From: Casuarina equisetifolia
Lineage: Eukaryota > Streptophyta > Magnoliopsida > Fagales > Casuarinaceae
Assembly: GCA_028551475.1 (NCBI GenBank)
Contig: CM052357.1
Span: forward strand, 25,069,745 to 25,133,744
Direction: 5' to 3'
DNA length: 64,000 nucleotides
Both the position numbers and the translations under genes were made by a program. Numbering within the stretch: the stretch's first letter is position 1; each line of letters starts with the position of its first letter. Below are positions 22,187-33,600 of the stretch, one piece after another. Under the pieces are notes generated by a model. It had not been told where the DNA came from, searched no databases, and worked only from the letters and a program-made list of their open reading frames with translations.

Positions 22187-24061
22187 ATGGATATGACAAA
22201 GTTGCTCTCCTGGTCAGAGGAAGGTAAGCCATACTTGTTCCTGATCCTCAACGAACTGTGCCTCGCAATATTCATGATTTTGGTAGAATCGCTTACCTTC
22301 GACGGCATTAGTGCTCTTGTCATTGCGGTCTACGAGCATGTTATCGCCACTGTTTTCTTGTGCCCTCTCGCTTTCTTCCTCGAGAAGTAAGTGCTTTCAT
22401 CTTCACCCGCGTACCTAGTCTTTTACTACTCACTTTTTTTTCAGTGCGATAAAGGGGGTACTCAGTTTTGGGCCAGGGTTCTTGATATTCAAATTAACCG
22501 GTGAAAATACTGTGTGTTTCTGAAGCACAGTGCGTTGAGCTTGACTCGAATTTGAATGAAGTTCATCCAAACACTAGGAATTATTTTCCCCTGTATTATG
22601 TATGAGTGTATCAAGTTTAAGCCCTTTTGAGTGGGAGGAAAGGGAGAGGTTAGGGAATGTTTGGCTTCTTTTTTCCTTGAAAACTATGACTTATCTTTGA
22701 TCCATACCCAAACTTCGAGCATTGTGACAGAGTTGTCATTGGCTGCAGGAATAGGAGACCGCCTCTCTCCCTCAAGATACTGTGTTACGCATTCCTTCTG
22801 GGTCTACTGCAGTTAAGTGTAAAGCCTTTTCTTGTCGTTGAAGATTAAACTAGTCAGTTCACTTACTATTTATGGCTTCAAGGAAGAGACTTCATTGCCA
22901 ACATAAATGCCTCGTTTAACCCAGGACCGGCACCGGCTAATTCCATCCATAGACTGCTTAGTCTTGTCTTAGTTTGAGCAAATCTTTCTTGTTATTACTA
23001 ACTTATAGCGTACGTTGCTTTCTAGGGTTACTCTTTCGCAGATGTTGTTGACAGTGTCCCTAGAATACGTAGCATCGACCTATCAAAGCGTTGGTCTGAA
23101 CTTGATCCCCTCCATGGTTTTTATAATGGCTCTCCTGTTCCGTCTAGAAAATCTCAAATGTTGGACCCTTAGCGGACAGGCCAAGATATGGGGTCTGGTC
23201 TTCTCGGCTGCTGGAGCATTGACATTAGTGTTGTGGAAGGGACCAGTTTTAGTAACATCTAAGTTGTCTAGCATCCCAAGAACAGGTGACAGTGTCGCGG
23301 GCATCATCATGATCATTGTCGGAATACTCGCGGCATGCTTTTGGGATATTTCAGTGGTAAGAAGATGTCTGCAGTATCATCTGGTTTATTGAGCCAAACA
23401 TTGTGTTATTCGTTTTCTTAGTCATGTAATCTTTCCAGGGAAAAGTCACTCAGCTTTACCCAGCTGAACTATCCTTGACAGCGATGATGACTTTCTTTGG
23501 CACAATCCAGACTGCCATACTCTCTGCGTTTCTTGTATCATGGTCATCTTGGAAACTGAAGTGGGAGGGAGGGCTTGGCATTCTCACCATATTACTTGGG
23601 GTAAGTCAATATGTTAACGATGATTAATAATTTGTTTGAGTTGGAGGAAATATTTCTATTTTCTCAACCAATTGTTGCAGGGAATTGTGGTGACAGGGTT
23701 ATCATATTATGTGAGGACGTGGTCCATTAAGACTAGAGGCCCTGTTTTTACTACGGCATTCAGCCCTCTTCTAGTCGTTTTCTCGTTTCTCCTGCAGACG
23801 TTTGCATTAGGAGAGTCTGCCCATCTGGGCAGGTATACTTTTCAGAGACTTAATTCTGAGCCAAACACTTGAACACAAGCTTCTTTTTCATTGTTTCGTT
23901 TAAATTTTGCTAATTCCTTGTTGTGCAGCGTCATAGGAGGAGTTTCGGTAATTCTGGGCCTCTACCTTTTTCTGTGGGGCAAAGCCAATGACATGGAGAA
24001 GCAAGGGATTGTGGCGGACCTGGCCGATGATTCTGTTTCTACGCCCTTAGTTCTACCATAA
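22187..24061 (+). CDS. WAT1-related (EamA/DMT) transporter, gene C
   Basis: Six exons in the same phases as gene B: 22187-22386, 22749-22811, 23026-23356, 23439-23600, 23681-23832 and 23929-24061 (TAA). The CDS is 1041 bp, 346 aa. It starts MDMTKLLSWSEEGKPYLFL; exon 2 ends CTGCA before GTTAAG and rejoins as LLQVTLSQM. Hydrophobic segments and the GLSYYVRTWSIK and AFSPLLVVFSF strings match the WAT1 family. The C-terminus differs from B (MEKQGIVADLADDSVSTPLVLP, with a short insertion), and introns are shorter with no insertions. It is the older, single-copy-ended partner: only its 5' flank and exon 1 were duplicated. Likely a 10-helix metabolite or auxin-type transporter; substrate unknown. Confidence 0.9.
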
Positions 24062-24402
24062 AAGGTCACAGCGTTTGGAGTCCTTTACAACGTCGGAACT
24101 CATTAATCCACGTTTGTTTAACGATGTATTTTTTTGATAGGCATCGTTCAGGGTTACCGCAGGGGACCAGTGAAGATGTAACTTTGAATGACAGGGACTA
24201 AGAATGACATAGTGTTATAGTACCATAAGTTTATTTGACTCTTTTTATAAACCTGTATTAATTACTACCATATGATAAATAAAAGATACTACAAATCATC
24301 TGTTAAAATCATTACAGTACCAGTTATGTAAAGAGATAAAATAGAAGCACCACATTTGAGTTCTCTCCGGTAAACTGCTTGTCTCTCATATCAGTGATTG
24401 GT
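24062..24402. other. Convergent 3' ends of gene C and glutaredoxin
   Basis: These 341 bp hold the 3' UTRs of the plus-strand transporter and the minus-strand glutaredoxin. AATAAA occurs at about 24277-24282. No other feature is visible. Confidence 0.6.
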
Positions 24403-26577
24403 TCAGAGGTCATCATCATCATCATCCTCCGCCGCTAGGCCAAGAAGTTTAGCTAACTCACCACTTTCATACTCTTCAAGTGTATCTGGAATAATAAGTT
24501 AATAAGTTTCAAACTGGAATATGACACCTTTCCTTTTGAAAGTTCAGAGTATTAGACAATTGATGACACAGTTTTGTCAAGCCTTGCCTAACCATTGATT
24601 CGATGCTAATGAATTCACTCTTATTTAACTCATGAAGCTACAGAACTTCAAGTATCATATGCTTTCTCTTTAGAAGGATTTAAGCCCTAGCTATAGATGC
24701 CATCCGTGATAATTACACATGCAGCAAAGATCAAAAGAGGCATTTCTACAATATTAGGTGTGATGAAGTCACAAATAGAATGGCACGACTGAGTTCCCAT
24801 CATGCACTTGCTGATAAAGGGGTAGTTTCCAGTTCTCGTGTAAATTTCAGCTTTGCCAACTAAGAGGTTTATATGTGAGGTCCCCCGCAGCTGTGTCCAA
24901 TTCACAGGTAGAACTGAAGTTCTTGTTGATAATAATCCATGGTTCTCTAGAGATCCTTAGTGTTGTTTCTTGGACTCTCTAAAGTTTAGGATTTCTCAGC
25001 TAGCTTTTATTTGGGTAGCAGTTTAGCCTCAATACTGGAAAACTCTTACTAGACAGGCAAGTCTATTTTGTTCTTCAGACATACTCAACTGTACTCATAA
25101 TCCATGGTTGTGTAAAAACACAAATGTCAGTGGCCACAACCACTATTTATAGATGTTCTAGTGATCCACCCTTATAGATCATATACCAATTTTACAAGTT
25201 CATGCAGTATAAATTTGTTTCCAAAGGAAGATGAACTTACCATCAGAGCCTCCAATGTGCTTTTCATCTATGAATACTTGCGGCACAGTACGCCTGCCAA
25301 CAATATGACCCAAGGCATCCTGAATGTTTGAGCCATCCTCTGAAAGATACAAAGCCAACACATATCAGTAATATTCATCATATTGCAACCATTTGCATTG
25401 ATAGACACACACTACTAGACAGAGCTTTCGTCTAGTGGAAGCTGCCTAAGAAGCCATGCTGGCTTCCGATTCTGATTATCAAGAATACAAGTTTTAGCAA
25501 GAATATGATACATGCAGTCAAGAGTGTTGGGTTTCTAATCCAACGAAGCGGAATTGAGTGTGTAAGATTGTCAAGGTATATAAATATAACTCAGAAGCAA
25601 GTTCTCTAGTCCCTTTAATAGCCATCTTTTTGTCTTGTTACTTTACATTATCCGACGCTAATAAATTAAGATCCTTTAAAAGTAACCCTTTTCGCCAACT
25701 GAGAAAATTCAGTAGAGAGTATGTAAACCTACCTCTCTGATCGAGTTCCACAACACGTGGCACTTGGTTGAGCTCTTGAAAAACACTTTTGGCCCTTCTA
25801 CAGTAACTGCGTCATCAAAAGGGGAGAAGAGCAGACAATAGATAGAACAAGGTAAGCAGATAGTTCAAAAACACACACACACATATAAGGATAACAACCA
25901 ACAAACAAATGTCGCGAGACAGTTTAAATCTCAACTAGCAAACGTCCGGGAAAGTGTTTCAACAGCTCACAGTTATCTGACTGACTAGATTTGGTCTCTA
26001 TTACAAAGCCTCTTTCTTAATAGGTCCTGCGGCAATCAAAATTTAAGTAACCGAACCCTTGATCTAAATGTTTCAACAAACGCAAGTAATATTGTCTTGA
26101 GAAACTAGTTCATCCAGATCCCTTAGAATCAAAGTGGGCTGATTCAACGATTTTACGGTGAGTTTAAGATTTGCCCAAGCACATATCAGATTCATAAAAG
26201 AAATTGACAAACTAAAATAGGAAAATGTAAAAGCTAGCCAAGCCAGGAAACTCAGTCCAAAGAAGCTCACAGATTGAAGACATCGTACAAGCATGTACAG
26301 AGGGAATTGGGAGAAAAAGAATGTCAAAAAATGACAAGAATGGTTCCAACGAAATCCAATCGCATCCAAGATCTTCAAATTGCAGTGAAAATCAAGAAAA
26401 TGAAAGGGAGAAGAGAGATTACGGGCAATAGGATTTGGAGAAGATGACGATCTTGTGCGAAGAGATGGTCTTCTTGACAAAGGCAGAAGCAGCCTCAGGC
26501 GCCGATGATGACACCCAAAAGAGAGATACAGCCACCGTTATCACTAACAGCGGTAGTATTTTTGTTCTCGCCGCCAT
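24403..26577 (-). CDS. CPYC-type glutaredoxin, secretory pathway (GRXC3/C4-like)
   Basis: Four minus-strand exons: 26577-26423, 25806-25733, 25339-25241 and 24485-24403 (TGA); 411 bp, 136 aa. The N-terminus [29 protein letters not shown] is a signal peptide or anchor. [20 protein letters not shown] carries the dithiol active site CPYC; the Pro codon is split by intron 1. Then come [28 protein letters not shown] (the TVP and GG glutathione-binding motifs) and [12 protein letters not shown], followed by six Asp and a Leu at the end. Such enzymes reduce disulfides or glutathionylated proteins with GSH. The signal peptide places this one in the ER/Golgi route, as for Arabidopsis GRXC3/C4. Splice phases agree throughout. 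Confidence 0.93.
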
Positions 26578-27140
26578 TGAAACACAGAATCTCTCTCTAC
26601 GTCTTCGCCCTGAAGCTCCGTGAGTGTGTGTTGGTTGGGTTTGTGCGAACCAGACGCCCTTTGAATTGAATGCTACGCAGAAGAAGCCTTTATGGACATA
26701 TTCCTTACAAAAACGAATCAGAACATCTCAACCACGTGGCAGGACCACGTGACCCTTAGCGCCACATCGGCCCTGCTCTCGCGAGGTGCGCCGCCGGGTG
26801 CACTGCTTCTCCTCCTTTCCTCTTTGAACCAAATCAGATCATCTGCTGATGCGGCAAGTCCACGCGAGACTTCAGCCTGATGTCCAAGATGGTGCTCCAG
26901 CTCATCCTATTTCCTCCATATTTTAAATTCAATGCAAATATCTCGCATTCAATGTAATAGCTACTTTCCATGTAAATCCATTAGGCTGGGTTTATAAATA
27001 GCTTTGTTTCTTACGTAATTTAGATACAGAGGAATTACGAATAGTGTTATACAGTTCTCTCTGTTCTGGTTCTTCTTTTTCGATTTCTAATCTCCGTTTC
27101 CGATCCTTAAAACCCTTTTTCGTTTAATTCCTTATACGAA
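26578..27140. promoter_or_regulatory. Bidirectional region between glutaredoxin and Gag ORF
   Basis: This gap separates two diverging starts. It holds two G-boxes, CACGTG at 26733-26738 and 26746-26751; the first lies in CCACGTGGC, an ABRE match. A TATA-like TTTATAAATAG lies near 26990, about 150 bp upstream of the Gag ORF on the plus strand. The stretch 26700-26880 is GC-rich for the region. The right half (TACAGAGGAATTACG...) may be the end of an LTR, but no primer-binding site is visible. Confidence 0.5.
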
Positions 27141-28430
27141 ATGGCATACCGGAACACACTTGCACGATCTGCTGCTGTTCCAACCGGAACTCTATCTGTT
27201 CCGGCCGCCAATGTTTGCCTTGAAGGGCCGAACTACCTGGTCTGGAAAACCAGGATGATTCCTTATCTCAAAGCCAGTAGGCTCCTTCCGATCTTAGACG
27301 GGAGTTATCCATGCCCGCCTGAATTTCTCGCCCGGGCGGATAACGAAGGAGGCACCTCTAAGACACCCAACCCTGCATTCGCCGATTGGCATAAACGTGA
27401 CCAAATGGCGCTAGGGTGGGTGTTGAATACATCCTCCGACGCAATAGTGGCCAGGCTGTCAAAATACAGCCGATCTGCAGAAGTTTGGGCAGCGCTGGAA
27501 AACGAGTTTGCTGCACAGAGCAGAGGAATGGCATCTTCCCTCCGTCTCAAACTCCAAACGACCACCAAAGGTAACCGCTCCGTCACTGAATTCCTAGGTG
27601 AGGTGAACAACTTGTCAGATCAATTGTCGGCAATCGGTGAGACGATTACCGACAACGAATATCTATCTTACTTGCTTCGGGGTCTAGGCTCATCATTTGC
27701 CAATCTCGCCACCGCCATCTTCGTGCACACGAGATCTGCGGTGTTGAGTCGAGAAGACCTTAATGGTCTTATCCTCGCTCACGAGGCCCAGATGAACCTT
27801 GCTTGCCAAACGACCGCTACACACTCATCGGTCGGCTACCCCTCTGGCAATGCATCGCTTCCCCAGACCGATTCGACCTCCAACTCAAGAACCAGGAGGG
27901 ACCCACACCAATCCCATAACAATGGACGCAGGGGAGCCTCGGCCCCCACTGATCGTAATCAAAACACCAGGCAACCCATTTGCCAAATATGTCGGTGTAC
28001 TGGCCACCGGGCCGACCACTGTCAGCAGCGATATGACCCTCTCCGGGCCAATGCTAATCCGCCAAAGCCATCTGCCAAGTCAGATTCGGGTTGGATTCTA
28101 GATTCTGGTGCAGTGAATCATGTCACGAATAGCACGAGAGATCTCGTTAATTTGCTTCCCTATAATGGAAACCACCAACTTACCGTTGCTGATGGTGCTG
28201 CCTTACCAATAACGCATACAGGAATTCTAAAAACACAATCTAATTCTAGTATGCCTAATGTTCTTGTAGTGCCTTCCATAACCAGGAATCTTTTATCTAT
28301 ATCTAAATTTACTAGAGATAATAATTGTGTTTTTTATTTTTCTTCTAATTTTTGTATTGCCCAAAGCCTTCTTACCGGCAAGACCCTCCTTAGAGGCACT
28401 CTTGATCAAGGATTATACCACCTCTTGTAA
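27141..28430 (+). CDS. Copia-type Gag-protease polyprotein, intact ORF without pol
   Basis: One uninterrupted 429-codon frame. Domains in order: Gag N-terminal region (NYLVWKTRMIPYLKASRLLPILDG, about 31-54); UBN2-like Gag core (WAALENEFAAQSRGMASSLRL..., about 115-235); a Ser/Asn/Arg-rich linker; a CCHC zinc knuckle with C281, C284, H289 and C294; the aspartic protease start WILDSGA (D321-S-G-A); and a GAG-pre-integrase tail (LLTGKTLLRGTLDQGLYHLL) where it stops with TAA. In Copia elements integrase and reverse transcriptase follow here; none do. Gag is GC-rich, and the last third is AT-rich like the flanks. It is either a truncated element or a gag gene kept by selection. It would assemble RNA-binding particles if expressed. 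Confidence 0.85.
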   Translation: MAYRNTLARSAAVPTGTLSVPAANVCLEGPNYLVWKTRMIPYLKASRLLPILDGSYPCPPEFLARADNEGGTSKTPNPAFADWHKRDQMALGWVLNTSSDAIVARLSKYSRSAEVWAALENEFAAQSRGMASSLRLKLQTTTKGNRSVTEFLGEVNNLSDQLSAIGETITDNEYLSYLLRGLGSSFANLATAIFVHTRSAVLSREDLNGLILAHEAQMNLACQTTATHSSVGYPSGNASLPQTDSTSNSRTRRDPHQSHNNGRRGASAPTDRNQNTRQPICQICRCTGHRADHCQQRYDPLRANANPPKPSAKSDSGWILDSGAVNHVTNSTRDLVNLLPYNGNHQLTVADGAALPITHTGILKTQSNSSMPNVLVVPSITRNLLSISKFTRDNNCVFYFSSNFCIAQSLLTGKTLLRGTLDQGLYHLL

Positions 28431-29500
28431 AATGTTCACATACAAATAAATATTACATTTGCTTCATGGATGATTTTGTATATTTATGTGGCTTTATTCT
28501 TCACAATCAAGGGATCAATTTCTCAATATTTTTATTGGTTTCACAAATATGTCAAAAACCAATTGTCTACCAGAATTTTTATTCATACCATCTCACAGAT
28601 TATCAGAAAAGCTTAGAATTCACTAATGCTTCTGAAGTCCCTATATTCCTCTTCAAATTTGAAGAGATAACACCTCCCCAAATGGTGAGTTAAAACTCAA
28701 TGTTGATGGGTCTGGTATTTGTGGACATAGCACATGAAGCGAAGCAATGTGGGAGGAGCTTAACAGTTCCCAAATGGTGAGTTAAACTCTATGTCAATGG
28801 ATTTAGCGTTTGTAGACATGACACATGAAGAGAAGCTATGAGAGATGGCAATTGGAACATTATATGGGTTTTTGTGGCAAAGTTCTGCATAGAAAGTAAT
28901 GTATATGTAAAGGCTTATGTTCCTCTCACGACTTCATATATGTCATGAATTGAATCAAATTTCGCAACATATAAAGTCAGACTCCTACTACCTAGAAATG
29001 TATGTTACATCGGTGGAAATTGCCTTGACACTTGGAGTATATGATTCACCAATATGTAAGTTTACACCTTCCTCAAACTATCATTAAACATATATGCAAG
29101 GAAGGGAATTCAATAGCAAATAAACTAACAAATTTTAGGTGTCAAGACTAGAATGTACATATTATGAATCATTTAAGCTAATTGCGATGATTACATTGGA
29201 ATTCTTTTAGAAATGATTAGTTGGGCTTACATAGGTAATTATATATTCCCATAAGATTAAACCTAAATGTTGTCCAATGTAATTTTTTTTGTTCTTGTTT
29301 TGAATGTTGTTTATAGAAGTATTAATTATTTGGATCATACTTCTCACTACGGTGAGTGTATTTTGTAAGGATTAGGTTTTTATGTCTTTACCTCTCATAA
29401 TTCTACGATAAAATACCGTTTATGTTTTTTAAAAAGAAAATACCTCATCAATCAAATTACAATTTTTTTTTTTTGCTACCATATGTTGATGCATCATTCT
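28431..29500. other. AT-rich spacer with a short tandem duplication
   Basis: No gene is seen. Two imperfect copies of about 93 bp start at CCCAAATGGTGAGTTAAA (28676 and 28769). Their translation (GELKLNVDGSGICGHS) recalls the start of a LINE RNase H domain, so this may be a duplicated scrap of a non-LTR element. Confidence 0.5.
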
Positions 29501-29509
29501 AATTGGAAC

Positions 29510-30290
29510 TCTTAATGTTCTATTATCTAATGTGATGCATATACTTTAAAATGAATTTTCCATTAGAGATATTGGACCACTACATTATTTTTTTGGGCAT
29601 AAAGGTTCAAACAACTCCCAAGGACTAATTCTTCATCAAGCCAAATTTGCTTTTAATATTATACAATGAGCAAAAAAGGAGAATGCTCATAGTGTTTCTA
29701 TCCCTTATGCCATCACTCACACACCTTCAATCTATAATGGTGATCCATTTGTTGATGGAACGTATTATCAAAGCATTATGGGAGCTCTGCAGTAACTAAT
29801 TTTAACCAAACCCAATACTACTTATGTGATAAATACAACATGTCAATTTATACACACTCCTATAACTACTCATTGGCAAAATATTAAACACATACTTTGC
29901 TTTTTTTTGTAGATACACCTTGATATGGTCCTAACCTCACGCATAGCCCGAACAACTTACTTCAAGAAAATAACAAATTGTTGCTTTTATAGTATAAAAG
30001 CCATTGTAGACATCGTCATTGAATCAACTTGGATAGAAGCATTTCTTAAAGATTTGCGTGTCCCTCTGCTCCAAAACCCACGCTCATGGGCTTATGATAT
30101 GACAACTTGTTCACCTTATACCTTATCGTCAATCCAATTTTCCATGATTATCATTTTACTCATGAAAGAGTAAAAAACCATTAACTCTCTACTTATTTTT
30201 TCATCTTTTGTGGGCTAACTAGCAGATATATTTACCGAGGGTCTATTTTTTATCTACTTTAAATTGCTTCAACACAAGCTCACAATTCGT
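29510..30290 (+). mobile_element. Decayed Copia pol (RT end and RNase H)
   Basis: Shifted plus-strand frames give the Copia order: DIGPLHYFFGHK and GLILHQAKFAF (RT), VDGTYYQSIMGALQ-LILTKPNTTYVIN (RT/RNase H junction), HWQNIKHILCFF, ESTWIEAFLKDLRVPLLQNP and ADIFTEGL (RNase H end). Many stops and frame changes are present. It is on the same strand as the Gag ORF 1.1 kb upstream, but the decay is much heavier; common origin is unproven. Confidence 0.75.
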
Positions 30291-30658
30291 TCAGACTCAT
30301 CGGCTGAATTACCAAGTCTGCTTCGCAGCCACTTAACCATCCTTTGTCCATTCTCATGGGGTAAAAAATGTTGTTAGAAAAGAAATTGACAGTCTGATAA
30401 AGGGCTTCATCCCTCTATTTTTATAATGTTCTTTTCTTGTAAATCATAAATTTGACTAATCCAATGAAGAACCTATTCTGACCAATGATAAAAGTAATTG
30501 TAATTAGAAGAACCCCTTAACAAAAATTTGCAGATGGTTTTTTCTGGTGTTTCTCATGTTCAAAAATAATACTAGCCGAAGATTAACTTAATAAGTAATT
30601 ACATAAATCATAGTGGAGTTTAGTTTTATTTATTTATTTATTTAATATTTCAAGTGGG

Positions 30659-33600
30659 ATGTCCCTGCTCATTTCACCGGAGCCGGCGACCCCACAGAGC
30701 ATCGGCGGAAGGGAAAGAATGCGGACTGGCGACGCCAAGCGTAGACGCCGAGAAGGAGGAAGGACATCCGAGACCTTCTCCTGCCGAAACAAAAGCCTCC
30801 GACTTCAACATACTGATGCTAATACCATCTTCGCCTTGTTACTCGCAGCCATCTTCAATTCCCACAGACCCGACTCCCTCTCCTTGATCAAGAAATGCTT
30901 AGTCAAAGTCACTTCGTCTTTTCTTTCTCAGAATCCCAATCCCATCCTCTCTCTGCTCCCGTTAATCCTCACTGCCAAGTAACCTCTTCAATGCATATCG
31001 CTATTCGAGCAAATAGGATATACTTATTTGGAGTTGCAGTTGATTCATGGATTGTTTCTATTTCTTTTATTGCAGAAAGGCCGATATAGTGACTCGCGGC
31101 CTGGAGATTGTGGGCTCTGCGTCGCTGTTTTCGCTGGAAATGAACGAACGGATTGCTTTGGATGAGGAGATTATGAAGGGTTTGGTCTCGGCGTTGGGGA
31201 GTTCAAATAGGAATGTGTCAATGGCTGCATGCAATGCTGTTTTGGATATGTCCACCACCTTGGCCGCTCGTCAGCGCCTGCTGGAATTCTCTGCTTTGGA
31301 GAGTCTTATGTGAGTGTTTTGATGGAAGATATTGATGTTTTCATTAGCAGCTGCATTTTTTTCGACTGTATGTGGTGCTTTTAGTTTAGTAATGCGTCTT
31401 TAAACTACTTTCTATGTTGAGAATTGAGGAATAGAAGTATACTTTCTGAATTTTGGTATTATGGTTCATAGTCTTTTGTTATTTAGTGTTATGTGACGTA
31501 CTGTTTGGTTTAGGCTTGTTTCAGTATAATATGTAAGTTACTGAGGGATATCGATGTGAAGTACACAAGTATGTCCTTTTTCCTCTTTAGTGTAATTTAT
31601 GAAAAAACTTAGTGTAATATGTGGTTTTGGGGTAGTTGATTGCAGTAACCTTATCCGTGTAACATGGTGTTTGCATTACTAATGGAGATCTAGATTTTTA
31701 ATTTAGAAATGTGGTTCTTCGGCACGGTTTAGGCGAGGTCCTGCTGTACCACATCATGGACCTATTGAAGCTTTAGTGTTTGGACTGAAACTAACTACAG
31801 AAAGAATGATTTAATGTTAAGTTTACAGAGTGAATTCTGATAGAAAAATTTGTGTTGTACTTTATTTATTCATCTTCTGGACCAATAATGAATAAATTAA
31901 TGTACAATTCTTGTGTCTAAGATCTTCAGTAAGACCCCCTTATTTATCTTGTGGAATAGTTGTTTATGCCTTTGAAGTTTGGGAACTGCAACAGTTGGGT
32001 GACTAGGCACAGATACTTATATAATGGGGTTTTTGGCCTTAGGTTTGTTCACAGAAGTGTTTGATTGTTGGTTGATTTTAGGTGGATAAGAAATAGAGGG
32101 TCAGTTTTTAGGTACAGCAAAGTTTTGGCGACTGTAAAGATTGATTAATTTTGGAGCAATTTGATCTCCATCACGTTGGGAAAATTATTTCTTTGGGGTT
32201 GCAAAAAGCATCTAAGAAGGATCATGGGTTCCCTTGGGTTGTAAAGAGGGAGGTTAGAAAGAGAGGTTCATTGGATTGATCTCTTGCCCTACATGTTAAC
32301 CTGTGTGCAGTGCCTTGAGAAGGAGAGCAAAAAGAAAGAGAGAAATGCCCTATATTTTGCCCTTATGTTCATTTTAGTTCATTATTTTCGCATTACTTTG
32401 AGGGTTTATGTTAAATAGGCCATGGATATGCAAAATACCATTAGAAAGTGCTGAAAAAAATTTGAATACTCCATCTACCTGTTAACACTCTGATAGACTA
32501 AGACATATCTATATTTGTTGATTCCTATTCAGTTCGGTCCAACAGTTTCTTTTGTAAAAGAGAAACATACTGTTTAATCTTTCCTGTCTTATATGTTCTC
32601 CTTCAAGTGGGTTTTTAGTCAAAAAAGGTTCAGATTCTGCCAAAAACTCCACTGTGAACATCTTTAATTGTACTCTACAAACTAAAAGTTCAAGAGTCTT
32701 CTTCATCTTCTTTTCTAAAAGAGAAGCATACTGCTTTACGTTTCCTGTCTTAAATTTTCTCCTTGAAGTGGGTTTTGAGTCAAAAAAAATTCCAGATTAT
32801 GTGAAAAATCACCAGTATTGAACGTCTTTAATTGTTCCCTACAAATTCAAAGTTCAAAGAGTCTTGCCCTAGGAGGGGCTCAACTAGTGAAAACTGGGAT
32901 TAGAAACACTGTTCTACATTGTGGCATGATGTGTTTTGTGTTTGTAGTCAACACCCTGACATTCTAGTTATCTGTAACTTGCTTGATCCTTGTAACTATT
33001 GCTTTCTTCCTCTGATATTTTTTACGAAAAATAGTCATGGTAGTTTAGTTGACATGCCATGGGGCTTGACTAAATCAAAGGTCTGCAATGGCATGGATTT
33101 TCTTGCCAAGTTTAGCACCACACAGCAAATTAGGTTCCCTTGCTTGTTTCACATTAAATTGTTATCATTATACAATTAGATACCATATCCGATGGTATAT
33201 TTCCACTCTTAGTTAAGAATTCTTGTGTAATTTGACTTAACTTTCATTAGGTTTGGATTACTCCAGGTTCCTAAAGGTTCTTTGATGCGAGATTCTCTTT
33301 GCATTGTGGATGATGGAAGTATTACCTGCTGCAAGATCGGATTTGAGGAAGATGAATTTCCAGTACTTCTTTTTACTGCAACTATCATTCTCATTAACTC
33401 CTGCAACATTGAGCTATTAGAGAAGATTCCAAGAAACCTCTCTGAAAGTTTCCTGGCCTTTCTGAAAATGCTGTGGGCTAAAGCACGAAATGAAATGTTG
33501 ATCACCAACACGTTGAAATCCGGCCAAGCAGCACATGTTTATGAGAGCAATATCAGGATTAACAATCTGGCAGAAAGCATCTTTAGGCTTTCTAATAGTA

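Larger units (their letters stand above)
16290..22542 (+). repeat. Tandem segmental duplication, unit 2
   Basis: This is the sister of 3770-16288. It holds the promoter and all of gene B, the antisense retroelement relic at about 20035-21500, and the 5' flank, exon 1 and about 155 bp of intron 1 of gene C. Gene C continues past the unit end as single-copy sequence, which fixes the right breakpoint inside intron 1 of gene C. Confidence 0.85.

Noticed and set aside
27799..28101. 100-codon frame overlapping the Gag ORF
   Set aside because: It is a shadow in another frame of the Gag linker and zinc-knuckle region with no domain of its own.
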